NCBI GenBank assembly: GCA_950022295.1
Contig: OX465596.1
Coordinates: forward strand, 9,548,001-9,612,000
Source: Bromus sterilis
Taxonomy: Eukaryota > Streptophyta > Magnoliopsida > Poales > Poaceae
Direction: 5' to 3'
Length of the DNA stretch: 64,000 nt
Both the position numbers and the translations under genes were made by a program. Positions 1 to 11,004 of this stretch are shown in pieces (position 1 is the first letter of the stretch; each line of letters begins with the position of its first letter). The notes beneath the pieces are model-generated. The model searched no databases and was not told the origin of the DNA. It saw nothing but the letters and a program-made list of their open reading frames with translations.

Positions 1-3000
1 AGACGTTATCTTCAAGTTGGCAGGTCCCTCCGGCGGCAACAGTTTCTTCTCGGGACTTAGCTACGGCCACGTAGGCAGCTGTTTCAGACTCAGGCCAAGC
101 CTCTGCGTCACGAAAGAAAGTATGAGCAACAAGATAAAAGAGGAAAGCAATCGGAAAGTGCACTCGGATGCAGGAAGTACTCACCGCTAAGGAGGACGTC
201 CATCTCGGTCATTGTATCGCAGAAGCCTTTGGCTCGGCGGCGCAATCGGGTGGTCTCCTCATAGCTGCGTTTCTCCAATTCTTCAAACTTGGTGACATGT
301 TCGTCACGATCCCGCCGAATGGAATCCCGCGCTGCAACTGCTTCGTCCCTCTCAGCTTGCAAGGCTTCTCGGGCAGCGACGGCAGCATCTCGCTCGGCAA
401 GGAGACCATCACCAGTAGCCGATAGGGCAGCCAGGTCGGCCAGATGTTTTCTTTCAAGGGCAGCCATCTCAGAAAGAAGGCTTTGGATAGTCCAAGTTAG
501 ATCAGTTTCTACCCCCTGCAGTCGGGTCATTTCTTCCCTGGCTTTGGCGAGTGCTGGGCCATGCTGGTTGAGTTCTGCAGTCAATTCAGCAATTCGGCCC
601 TGAAGGTCATCTTCCATGGGAACAGAAGCTAGAAGAGAGCATGAAGATATGAGTACAAGAGTAATTGTCAATCGGAGAGAAGACAGAAATGGTATAGAAG
701 TTACCTTTCAGTTTAGTGATCTCGGCCGATTGATTGTTGACCTCCAGCTGGGCCTGGGCGAGAGTTCGGAGGCTGGCAGTGTAAGCATCAAGAAGCTTTT
801 CGAAGACCTCGCGCCTTTCTTCCATAACAGCCTGAGAGGAATAGCAAGATGGAGTTAGAGATACAACAGTCAGCAGAAGATCCGATTCGATTGCTAGCAA
901 TCGGCCCGAATCTCGGGGACTACACCCAGTGGGTGCGCTTGCGCGCACCCACCGGAAGAAAAGTCTCCCGATTGGAGGAAGGCAAAAGATAAAGCAAAAA
1001 GTATAAAAGATCCGAACCGATTGCAACCAATCGGCCCGAATCTCGGGGACTACACCCAGTGGGTGCGCTTGCGCGCACCCACCGGAAGAAAACTCTCCCG
1101 ATTGGAGGAAGGCAAAAGATAAAGCAAAGAGTAGGAAAGATCCAAACCGATTGCAACCAATCGGCCCGAATCTCGGGGACTACACCCAGTGGGTGCGCTT
1201 GCGTGCACCCACTGGAAGAAAAGCCTCCCGAGTAAAGGAAAGACATAAAAGGAAAGTCAAGAGTTTACCATGTGATGACGGGTGAGCTGTTGGAGGTCCC
1301 GAGAAAGGGCATCAGCAAATTCATTTACCCGACTGAGAGTGGTCGTCAGAGGGGCTTGAGGGCGGTGCGAGGCGTCAGGCTCGGTGCCGACGTGACGGGC
1401 GCGAGAATATTCGGCCCGGAACTGGTCCACCGAGCGCATCAGAACTTCCGACGCAGAGGAGGTCGGCGCTAGCACTAAAGTTTGAGCGGCGGCGGAAGCA
1501 GCAGCGGTGAAGGCTAGTGGCACCGACGTCACCTGAGGGCCAGAGGTACCCAGTTGTGGTGGCGGCGCAACCGGACGAACTGAAGCAGAGGTGATAACGG
1601 CGACTGGCGGCAGGGTCGTCATCGTTGATGGCGCGGACAGTACAACCGATGGCACAGTTGTGGCAGTCGGCGGCGCTGACACCACGATTGGCGACGGGCT
1701 CGTCACCGTCGGTGGCTCGGATGTGGCAGTCGGAGCAGGTGTAGTCACGACAGTGGAGACCGGGTCGGAGCGGCGTGGCGGAGATGGGGCAATCGAATCG
1801 ACCGATTGTGTTCCTCTGCCACCAGGAGCCCACCCATCAGCTGCGCTCTTGGAAGTCTTGGAAGCAAAGGAAGAGGAAGAAGTCTACTTAGTCGTCTCAA
1901 GGTGGGCCTTCTTGGCAGCGCGCTCGGCGTCCTTGGAGGAGCGATGAGAAGCAGGCGGCCGTTTGTGGATGGCGGCAGCAGATGCAGCAGGCGAGATGAC
2001 GACGCTAGCACGGACTGGAATGTCGGCGTCGACGTCGTGAAGCCCAATCGGTTCCCTGAAAGAAGAAAGAGGAGGTGAATCAGTATAAGGAAGGACAGTA
2101 AAGTGCATGGCATGAAGAAAAGAGCATACCCGACTGTTCTTGGTGCGCCAGAGGGCATCTGGCATCTCAGCGGTGCGACATCCAGCGGCGCCTGGGAAGT
2201 CGGCCTTCGGGTGGTCGTCAGCTGGGGTTGTTTGCCCTTGATGGTTGTCGACGCCACCTTAGCGACCTTGCTGGGAGCAACACCAGTGGAGGAGCTAGTT
2301 GTCGAGGTGCGCTTAACCGGCGCCTTCGGGGGTTTGGTACGAGGAGATGCATCAGAACCATCAGCCCTTGAGACACTATCGTCATCGCTCCATTCGGCCA
2401 AAAATTTCTCAAGGGAAGGGTCAGGCGTACCCCCTTGAGCTGGTGGTCGGGTGTCGATCCTCGGGGGGTCGGCGGCTTCAGCATCAGCGTCGTCGGCATC
2501 CATGGAATCGGAGGATTCTCTGGAAGACTCGTCGTCATCATCATCATCGTCACCGGACTCGGCGGAAGGAACCTCGTCGTTGTACTCGAAGTCGGCGGGG
2601 TCGTCCTCTGCGCGGTCGGGGGCATACACGCCGGCCTCCTGGCCGTCTTCCATCAAGTTGGACTGAATAAAATGCTGGGAAAGAAAATAAAAATAATCAG
2701 TGAGGCTAAGAAGAAGAAGCAATCGGAAGAAAAAAGCAATCGGAGCATACCACAGGCGGTTTCTGCTGGCGAGTGAGGCAGTCAAGCCCGAAGTGGAAGG
2801 GGTCAGGCAAAGGGCTAGATGTAATAGCCCTCACTCTGGCACAGAGGTCTTCCTTCTTCACCCTCCACGTGCAGAGCCGAGTGGGGTCTCGAGGGCCCGA
2901 CATATCACAGATGCGATGCACTCGGCGCTGAAGGGGGAGAACTCGGACTTGAAGCCAAGTGGCTACCAGGTCAGTCGGGAGAAGTCCTTCTTGCTCGATC

Positions 3001-3464
3001 TGGGCAATCCTGGCGACCTGGGCATAAACATCGCAATCTCCGACGCCATACTTCAGCGACCACTGGTGTTTTTCAGTCGGCCGGGCGAGGGAGAACTCGG
3101 GCAGATTCAGGAGATCGGGGCCCTGGTCAGGTGACTTGACGTAGAAAAATGAGGTCTGCCAATTCTTGCATGATTGGACGATCTCGGGACTCTTGTACCT
3201 CGGCTTGCCGGCTGCGACAAGGCAACTGCCGCAGTCGGTCATGTCAGTCGGGTACTTCGGTTCGCCGCCTTCAGTGGTAGATGGCACCGCAGCTCCCGTC
3301 CGAGCATTGTGAGCTCGGAGGTTGAAGAATCGCTTCCAGAGAGCAATGCTTGGGGGGCAGCCGAGATACCCTTCGCAGAGTGTCACGAAGCCGGAAAGAA
3401 TCATGATGAAGTTGGCTGCAAGGTTGCCGGGGACTCCGAGTGCTAAGATAGGGGAGTTGCACAC
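1..3464 (-). pseudogene. Gypsy-type transposon (Transposase_28-like) gene, 5'-truncated and interrupted
   Basis: Exon pieces with consistent GT-AG borders and reading phase, in minus-strand order, are 3464-2751, 2674-2130, 2055-1269, 831-705, 628-185 and 102-1 (continuing off the window). The first piece holds the conserved N-terminal domain (GFVTLCEGYLGC, WQTSFFYVK, LPEFSLARP), but its upstream part is missing. The second is an acidic Asp/Ser linker (LEKFLAEWSDDDS). The third is Thr/Pro/Ala-rich. The fourth and fifth form a long heptad-like coiled coil with repeated AERDAAVAAR-type units. An in-frame TAG at 1884-1886 interrupts the third piece, although the frame stays open on both sides. 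Such proteins are thought to be gag-like products of Ty3/gypsy relatives; the biochemical role is not established. The truncated start and the stop make this a pseudogene. Confidence 0.65.
883..1262 (-). repeat. Three 130-bp tandem repeats in an intron, each with a hairpin
   Basis: Matching words start at 901, 1031 and 1161, giving a 130-bp period inside the 832-1268 region between exon pieces of the gypsy-type gene. Each unit carries a GC-rich inverted repeat, GTGGGTGCGC-TTGC-GCGCACCCAC, perfect in the first two copies and changed in the third (GCGTGCACCCACT). Each unit also contains the CGATTG...CAATCGG pair. Confidence 0.85.
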
Positions 3465-3610
3465 TACCCTTTACCTTTGTTTTTTAGTCTTGTTAGTTTA
3501 CCTTTCATTTTTTATCTATGTGTCTTTTATCAAAAATTACAAAAAAAATCTACCACACTTGCTGCTACTATGGGTTCCACTGAAAACACCAAGTTGTGTG
3601 ACTTCACTAG

Positions 3611-4621
3611 TGTCGGGGGATTGGTACCCGGGTAGGCTAACCCAAGCAGAAGCAATCTTTCAAGACAAGGAGGGACCGATTGGGCCGCAGCTGGGCCGAG
3701 CTGGGCAGATGTACGGCCGATTGCTCCGAGGCAATCAGCCGTATCAAATGCCGGCAGTCGGCCCAGGCGCAATCGGTCCACTCCTTCACAAAGACGATCA
3801 TCCGATTGGTCCGCAGCTGGGCCGATGCAGGCACCTGGAAGGCCAATTGCCCAGAGCAATCGACCTTGCCAAGGACCACCAGTCGGCCCAGGCGCAATCG
3901 GAATAGCCTACTACCCTTGGAGGAAGTTGACCCCGACGCCAGTCGGGGGTATGATTACGAGGTCATAAATGCACTATCCCGAGATATCTGGGTGGCAGGA
4001 AGGCCAAGTCATGTCGAAGATCTGGTGGAGATACGGTGTCGACCTCTCCGCCGATTCCGCGGACAGGGCGACAAGACCGCACCTCCTAGCTCCACTGTTC
4101 ATCCCCATGCCCTATGGGTCTACAGCATGGGCCGCCGCTCGTAGGATCCGGATCACCCGGAGAGGAGCAGTCGGTGGGCCCAGGCCGATTAGAGGATGAC
4201 AGCTGGGCCCAATCGGCAGTGAAGTTACCGAAGTACCCTGGGCTCATACTATAAGAGCCCGGGTACCCCTCCTGCGTGGGGGACGACCCGCTCAATATCA
4301 CCATTCACTCATTCTCCTCTCAGTTCATTTACTGCTAGTTGTAACTCCTCATGGAAGTAGGAGAGAGCCTTGCCCACGGCGGCGGCTCTCACCTTCCCCA
4401 GAGAAGATAGAGAAGCAGTTATTGTAGCCAGAGCATTGATATATAAGAGATAAGCAAGAGTAGGGGTGTTATCTCTCCGGAGAGCCCCGAACCTGGGTAC
4501 ATTGTGGTGTCCTTTACCGTGCTTGTACCCAACCCGATTCCGGCAACATCGACATCCTCTCCCTCGCGTCTTCCCCTCACTTTAGCCATCCCATGGCATC
4601 TGACGTCACATATCGACGACA
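3611..4621 (+). mobile_element. Solo LTR (1,011 bp) inserted in gag
   Basis: It starts TGTCGGGGGA and ends TCGACGACA, the TG...CA ends with the TGTCG/CGACA inverted tip common in grass gypsy LTRs. It is flanked by ACTAG at 3606-3610 and ACTAG at 4622-4626, a perfect 5-bp target duplication. No internal region is present, so it is the product of LTR-LTR recombination. The gag frame resumes on its far side, which confirms the exact boundaries. Confidence 0.9.
4250..4256 (+). promoter_or_regulatory. Probable TATA box of the solo LTR
   Basis: TATAAGA lies about two thirds into the LTR and is enclosed by GGGCTC...GAGCCC arms. Position and sequence fit an LTR core promoter. Activity cannot be judged from sequence. 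Confidence 0.45.
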
Positions 4622-6618
4622 ACTAGTCACAACAACCAAGACTTTATCTGCACCCCCATTGCCACACCTTTCACTTCAGCTACCTCTTATGAAATTAAAC
4701 CTGCTTTGCTAAACCTTGTTATGAGAGATCAATTGTCTGGTGCTGGAGGTGATGCTGCTTTACACTTGAATAATTTTGTTCAATTATGTCATATGCAAAA
4801 CTATAAAGAAGTAGAAGGTGATATTGTTAAGCTCAAGCTCTTTCCCTTCTCATTAAGGGGAGACGCTAAAATCTGGTTTCAATCTTTGCCTAGGAATAGC
4901 ATAGATTCTTGGGATAAGTGCAAAGATGCTTTTATAGGGAAGTACTACCCACCTGCTAAAATTATCCAATTAAGGAGTAACATTATGAATTTTAAGAAAT
5001 TGGATAATGAACACGTTGCCCAAGCTTGGGAACGAATGAAATCTCTTGTTAAGAAATGCCCTACACATGGTTTGACTACCTGGATGGTTATCCAGACTTT
5101 TTATGCAGGCTTGAACTTTACCTCGCGGAACCTGTTAGATTCGGCCGCGGGAGGTACCTTTATGTCAACTACGCTTGGTGCTACCACGAAGCTTCTCGAT
5201 GAGATGATGACCAATTATTCCCAATGGCACACCGAACGCGCTCCAACAGGTAGGAAGGTAAACTCTGTCGAGGAAATTACCTCCCTCAATGAAAATTTGA
5301 CTTAATTATGTCTCTACTTACCAAACAACCCTCTATTGATCCTCATGACGTCCCTTTAAATTCTTTGGTTGCTCAAGAACAAGTAGATGTGAACTTTATT
5401 GCTAGAAACAACTTCAACAACAATGCTTATAGGGGTAATTTTGCTGGCAATCCTAGACCGTTTCCATCCAATTATGGGAACAACAACACCTACCCGAGCA
5501 ACAAGAACCCCTCTTCTGAATTAGAAAGCATTCTTAGAGACTTTATCACTACCCAAAAAGCCTTCAACAAAAATTAAGAGGAGAAATTAGCTAAATTAGA
5601 TAATCTCTCTTTGAAGGTAGAAAGCTTAGCCCTTGATATTGAGATGCTTAAAATTAGAACCTCTCCCCTTGAGGAGAATAAGGCCACTCCTATTAATGCT
5701 ATCCAATTACAAATTAATGAAAATATTAGGATGATGGCTAAACTTAAAGAAAGATGGGCTAGAGAAAAAGAGGAAGAGGATAGAATTAAGAGCCTTCCTA
5801 CACACCACACAGTTGCCACTATCCAAATTGTTGAGGACACTCAAACTATTAGCACCCAATGCACTCCTAGTCCCGTTGGACCTATTAATGGTGATGCTAA
5901 TACCTCAAACGAAGATAAAGAAACTCCTATGAACATAGAGGGTTTCAAACAAGTGATCCTAGATGACACTACTACCACCTTTGATAGTAGTGATATTGAT
6001 TTTGATAGATTCACCCTCTCAGAAGTTATCAGTTTTCTACACAAAATGTCTAGAGACCCCACACTAGCACACTTAATCTTGCCTTCACGGAGCATATCAC
6101 AAATGCTCTCATCAAAGCTAGGGAGGAGAAACTTAGAGTAGAAGCCTCCATACCTAGGAATCTAGATGATGGTTGGGACCCTATGATCAAAATTAAATTA
6201 AATAACTTCTCTTGCTATGCTTTATGTGATGTTGGAGCTAGTACCTCCGTTATGCCCAAAATAATATTTGATATGTTTGAATTGAAGCCCTTTGAGCCCT
6301 GTTCTTTTGGTGTTACTTGTTGATTCTTCCATAAAGAAACCTTTGGGGAAGATCGACGATGTTCTTATCATTGTCAATGACAACTATGTTCCCGTTGATT
6401 TTATTGTTATGGATATAGAGTGTGAACCTTTGTGTCCAATTATTTTCGGACGTCCTGTTCTTCGCACCGGTGGTGCGGTTATTGACATGAAAGAGGGGAA
6501 TATAAAATTCCAATTTCCTTCCAAGAAAGGGATGGAACACTTCCCAAGAAAGAAAATCAAGTTACCTTTTGAGTCCGTTAGTCGGGCTAGTTATTCTCTT
6601 TCTCTTGATAAAACTTGA

Positions 6619-9359
6619 TTCTTCTTTTGCATCATGCCTAGCTTAAAGGCATAAAAGAAAGCGCTTTCGGGGGGGGCGGCAGCCCGCAACAAATTTAGGT
6701 TTTTCTTTTTTCTTTTGTTGTGTCTTGATGATTGTTAATACTGTATCAACATCATTGTATCTTTATTTATCAACTTTGTGCCAAGTTATAGCCTCTTACG
6801 GCAAGGGAAGTAAAAGTTGTGACATGCTGTCCAGAAAACAGATTCTGTCCTCGTGACCAGAAAAATTCCAGAAAAATCCCAGTTCATCTTTTTGAGCTGA
6901 AATTGTTACACGGCATGATCTATACAATTACGAAACTTCCGTATGTTCTGAGTTTTTTTATTTGAGTTGCAGAAGTGCCCCTAAAAAATTCTTTACTACC
7001 TGCTGTTCTGTTTTTCACAGATTCTGTTACGTTTTGTCTCTCCTAACTTTTGCAAACCTTAAGCTTGCTTTTTCTTTGCAAAACCCTTTTGGCACTCTTG
7101 AGCAACAGTAGCTCTTCAATAATATCTTTATATCCAGTGGGGAAAATTATTTATTAAGGGTACTAACCTCTCTAATCAGCTTATGATGAGTTATGAATGA
7201 AGGGAGTTTTCAAGTGTGCGATGGAAGATGATGAAAGAAGATCCAGGAGTGTCAAGCGCTCAAGCTTGGGGATGCCCCCCATGCATCCCCAATAAATATT
7301 CAAGGAGACTCAAGCGTCTAAGCTTGGGGATGCCCCCGTGCATCCCCTTCTCCATCAACAAACATCAGTTCGTCCTTCGTCTCACTATATTTTTATCACT
7401 TCATGCGTTATGTGCTATGCTTGGAGCGTCTCGCTCTTAGTTTTTTTTATTTTTGTTTAGTTTATCTTGATGTTCATAACAAGTTAGATCCCGTCTTACT
7501 TTGTGTGGGAGAGAAACACGCTCCACTTTCAAAATCTAGAACACATCATAGGATTTTTCCTGCCTATCTTTTTTCCGTTGTGTGTTCTTTATCTTTTCAT
7601 AGCTACTGCCATGTTTAGTTTTAGTCGTTAAAGAGAGTTGGTTGTTGCACTGAGTAGTGTCTTGTCTTTAGAGTAGGTAATTGAGGTTGCTATTTAATGC
7701 TAGTAGTAACTTGCAATAGTTTTGAGGTATTGGTGTGAGTAATGTTTGAACTTTTGGTGTCAAGAGCTCTAGCCTATTAGTGATAGGTGTCGTATTTTGG
7801 GCAATCCGTGTTTATTTTCAAAACCTACAAATCTAGTTGAGAACTCTAGCTACTAGATGGATCACTAATCTTTGGAGGGATCGGATATTAGAGTACACTC
7901 ACGTACCATGAGTCGAGGATGCGCAAGGATAACCAAACCCCCATACACTCCTCCTCCGGGTACTTGTCTCTTTGTGAACCTCCTTGTTAGATTGAGAGTT
8001 ACCGATAATAAGTGCATGAGTTCTTCGGAATAATGTAAGTATTGAAAGTTGACACTTCCACCTTCCCATATTTTGCTAGCCTCTCCCGTGCCGTGCATTG
8101 CCTTCTTCTCACTCCGAGAGTTGGTGTCCACCTTCGCTGGTACATCCAAACCCTTGGCATGATACGCTCTGTCATCATAAGGCTCCTTATATATTTCCTC
8201 AAAACAACCACCATACCTACCTATCAAGGCATTTCCATAGCCTTTCCGAGATATATTGCCATGCAACATCCACCTCTCCATGACTTGATCTTCATGTCAT
8301 ACATGTTCCTGCTACACTGGCAGCGACATACATTGCATACATCATGATAGTTACATCTTCTTTATGATTTTTGTAAAGTGTGAAAGATCTGCTTTACCTT
8401 CTTGTAAAATAGAGTGTTTCCCTTAAGTGAGGAAAAGATTCCAAAGTGGACACAATAAAAGATCCCAAAGAGGACAAATGAGAGTTAAACAGAAAGATCC
8501 ATTGAGGCCACAAAAAAATAAAAAAAATAGAAAAAAATATGAAAAGAAATAAAAAAAGAGAAAGGGCAACACTACTATCCTTTTGAGAGATCCACACTAG
8601 TACTCCCTTTATATCCTTGTACTCCATAGAGATGATCATTATGCATATAGCTATGTGGGGACCTTCACACTATAGAACTTGGCTTGCATATTCCAAGGAT
8701 GAGCCTCCTCAAAAGAGCTCTAGGTCTTCATGAGCGAGCAAGTTAGATGCACCCCCACTAGTTCCATTAGAGAGCTTCCTAGCTCGTATGTGCATCCGTT
8801 GCATGGCAGTCCCTACTCCTCACATCATATCTATCATTTGGCATCTTTTGCCTATGATTGTCCTCATTGATGTGAGCCTTTCTCATCCTTTTTTGTCTTC
8901 CTCCTCCGTACTTCTCTCTTTGCCATCCTAAGTGTCAACTCTCGTGCTTACGCTCATCCATTGCATGAGTGATCAAAATAACGAAAAGGAGTGGATCAAA
9001 TTGACTTGTACCTGGCTAGTGGTCTGGGGACGAGTCAAGATAAGATTCCAAAGAGGACCAAGTGTGAAACTTTAGTAGATTGAGTTCTCAACACAAAAAT
9101 ATTTTTTCTCGTATTCCCTATCCCCCTTCTTTCACGCAAACACCATTTGGAGATATTCGAGTCACGGACAGCAAGAGCTCTTGCACCTAATGTTCTTTTG
9201 TTACTTGTTTCAATGCTAATATAGACTCTTGCAAGTTATGACTTGATTTGAATCTCTAACCTTTATTGCTTTACTTTTCAAAGTTCTTATATGGTTGCTA
9301 GCATGTCACCACAGAAATTATGCCGTTATCATTTACCTACTCGAGGACGAGCAGGAATT
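6619..9359 (+). other. Non-coding 3' spacer of LTR element A
   Basis: About 2.7 kb between the protease remnant and the polypurine-like motif contains no polymerase motif on either strand. A homologous stretch is found in element B (11005-11736) and in reverse in element C (60551-61500). The spacer includes an A-rich segment near 8510-8570. Confidence 0.7.
7262..7330 (+). repeat. Two internal copies of the polypurine-like motif
   Basis: AAGCTTGGGGATGCCCCC occurs at 7262 and, with the same AAGCTTGGGGA core, at 7320. The core is identical to the 11 bases directly before the 3' LTRs at 9360-9370 and 11726-11736. Both copies sit in a short duplication that also repeats a CATCCCC/GCATCCCC tail. 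Confidence 0.7.
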
Positions 9360-9370
9360 AAGCTTGGGGA
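9360..9370 (+). other. Polypurine-tract-like motif of LTR element A
   Basis: AAGCTTGGGGA directly abuts the LTR start TGTTGATACG. Its position fits the plus-strand priming site. It is less purine-pure than textbook tracts, but it is conserved at the same place in elements B and C. Confidence 0.6.
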
Positions 9371-11004
9371 TGTTGATACGTCCAAAACGTATCTATAATA
9401 TCCGCTTGCTCCATGCATGTTTTGTGTGATATTGCTATGATCTAGATACACTTTCATACACTTTTGATCATATTTGGACTAACCTATTAACTCAGTGCAC
9501 CCCTGTGCCAGTTCTTGTTTTCTGCTGTTTTTCTATTTCAGTTTTCCCCCATATAAAAAGTGCCAGAAAAATTCCGGGACAAATACAGGAAAAATCAGCG
9601 CACAGGAAGCTTCACGAAGAGCCCGAGTGGGGCCAGAGGGGAGCCAGGGGTGGCCCAGGCGGCCACCCGGCACGGCCCCACCCCCGGCCGCGCCAGGGGG
9701 GCGCCTGGGCCCCCTGGTCCACCTCTGGCTGCCCCCCTCCGCCTATTTATTCTCCGTCAGGGGAAACTCCAGAAGCAGAACCCTTTTTCGCGATCTCGCC
9801 TCTGTTCCGCCGCCGCCAAGCTTCTGTGTTTGGGAGCACCAGAAGACCTCTTCCCGGCACCCTGCCGGAGGGAGGGCCGACCTCCGGGAGTCTCCTCTCC
9901 ACCATGGATGCTTCCCGGATGTCTCGTGAGTAGTTTCCCTTGGACCATGGGTCCGTGATCAGTAGCTATGTGATGTTCTCCTCCCCTCTTTGTTCTTCAT
10001 GGTTTAGACCTCGTGAGCTGCCCTACATGATCGAGGCACTTTTGTAATCTTTCTGCTGTTGCTATGCTGAGTTTGATGGGATCTGATGGACTATGAGATT
10101 ATGTTCAGATTGTTATTGAGTAATATATTTGGTTTTTATCTCTTATATTTTTGTTCCTAAGTAATTCTTGCATGTTCTCCGTTGTTGTTTATTGCTTTGG
10201 CCAAGTAGTAGGTAGTGACCCCAAGAGGGAAATTTAGGCTCGATTGTGGGTTCATGCCCCCCGATGACACGCTTGAGTGACAGAAACATGAGTCTAGGGG
10301 ATGTGCTGTTGCCACAAGGGGGAAAACAACGGTGCTTGTAACCGCGGTTGCAAGGATTGTTTACTTTACGCAAAGTGCTTTTTAATGCAGTTGTCTGTTG
10401 CTTTGGGTTTACACTTTGGGTGGGGCTCGCAACTTAATTCCAGCGAGAAGTTCTGGATATATATCTCAAGGTGGATGATTAGTAGTAGATGCAGTTGGAT
10501 TTCGGTCTACTTATTTTGGCGTACTGCCCGTGCTTTTGAGCCTCTTCCTTTATTTTGTAGCATAGTTAGCATTGCGGTGCATTCATAATCCTGTCAATTG
10601 CCCTTATGTAATTTGTTTACCTAGCATAGCAGTTTTATCTTCTTTTGGGAGAGAGACATCACTTGTGAACATCACGTATCCCGGTCCATATCCTAATTAC
10701 TGTTTCCACGCTCATTTACTTTTCTGATTTTACTTTCAGTTTCTATCATTATCCCTTGTGTTTGATCCTTTGTGAACAACAAGACCGAAGAGATTGACAA
10801 CCTCTCTGAACTTCATTGGGAACAAAGTTATTTGTGTCTGTGTGAAGGTCCGCATCAGTTGCGCCGCTGACACCTACTTATCATCTCTGGAGTCCTACTG
10901 GAGACAAACCTTGGTATTTTTACTGGGGGAAATTTGCTGCTGTGCTGCATCACGCCTTCCACTTGGGGCTCACCAACGAAGGGCGAGAAACTCTGGCTCC
11001 ATCA
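9371..11004 (+). repeat. 3' LTR of element A (1,634 bp)
   Basis: It begins TGTTGATACG and ends GGCTCCATCA. It aligns along its length with the LTRs of B (1,643 bp without the CACTA insertion) and C (1,644 bp). Its GC-rich part (about 9600-9900) yields overlapping long reading frames that are not conserved in the other copies and are not genes. Confidence 0.85.
9904..9933 (+). other. Conserved nine-codon micro-ORF or splice-donor site in the LTR of A
   Basis: The frame reads MDASRMSRE then TAG. The same 30-bp frame is present in the LTRs of B and C with one residue changed in each. The last codons overlap GTGAGTAG, which fits a 5' splice site equally well, so the conserved signal may be splicing and not translation. 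Confidence 0.45.

Larger units (their letters stand above)
1..3465 (-). mobile_element. Truncated gypsy-type transposon fragment
   Basis: The minus strand carries a multi-exon gene of the kind annotated in grasses as 'putative gypsy type transposon'. No LTR is visible on this piece, and it runs off the left edge. On the right it stops abruptly around 3465, inside the conserved domain, where it abuts the 5' untranslated region of the plus-strand LTR element A. A clean insertion would end in an LTR with a target duplication, so this junction more likely reflects a deletion or illegitimate recombination. The fragment is unusually rich in CAATCGG/CCGATTG words. The solo LTR at 3611-4621 shares that bias, so the two may belong to one family; this is only an inference. 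Confidence 0.7.
3570..6618 (+). pseudogene. gag-protease pseudogene of LTR element A
   Basis: An ATG at 3570 opens a frame that continues after the solo LTR (3611-4621) once one copy of the target duplication is discounted. The gag core (about 4706-5305) has the plant Retrotrans_gag pattern, with LKLFPFSLRGDAKIWF and a later KKCPTHGL segment. The Asn/Gly-rich stretch at 5400-5520 shows no CCHC zinc knuckle. A charged segment (KLKERWAREKEEEDR) follows. The protease remnant has DVGAS at 6228-6242 in place of the usual D-T/S/L-G, and a later IIFGRPVLRT segment like the second conserved protease motif. Damage seen: a frame change near 5305, a TAA at 5575-5577, and frame changes near 6070 and 6300. 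Gag would form the particle and the protease would process it; this copy cannot make intact protein. Confidence 0.8.
3466..11004 (+). mobile_element. LTR retrotransposon A (Ty3/gypsy-like, non-autonomous), 3' part
   Basis: The visible order is 5' untranslated region, gag, protease remnant, a long non-coding spacer, a polypurine-like motif and a 3' LTR at 9371-11004. The 5' LTR and primer binding site are not visible; they were removed or lie left of the window. No reverse transcriptase, RNase H or integrase ORF occurs between the protease and the LTR, so this copy could only have moved with help from another element. The base after the LTR begins CATGC, matching the unbroken site inferred from element C, so A appears to have inserted into the 3' spacer of a same-family element (B). 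The 1.64-kb LTR and its TGTTGATACGTC start are typical of large Triticeae gypsy families; I do not assign a family name. Confidence 0.75.

Noticed and set aside
1591..2776. Plus-strand Gly/Val-rich and Ser-rich frames
   Set aside because: They are shadows of the minus-strand gypsy-type gene, whose exon phases and splice sites are consistent.
9495..9958. Overlapping plus-strand frames of 130-144 codons in the LTR of A
   Set aside because: Three frames are open together because of GC richness, they show no domain, and they are not preserved in the LTRs of B and C.
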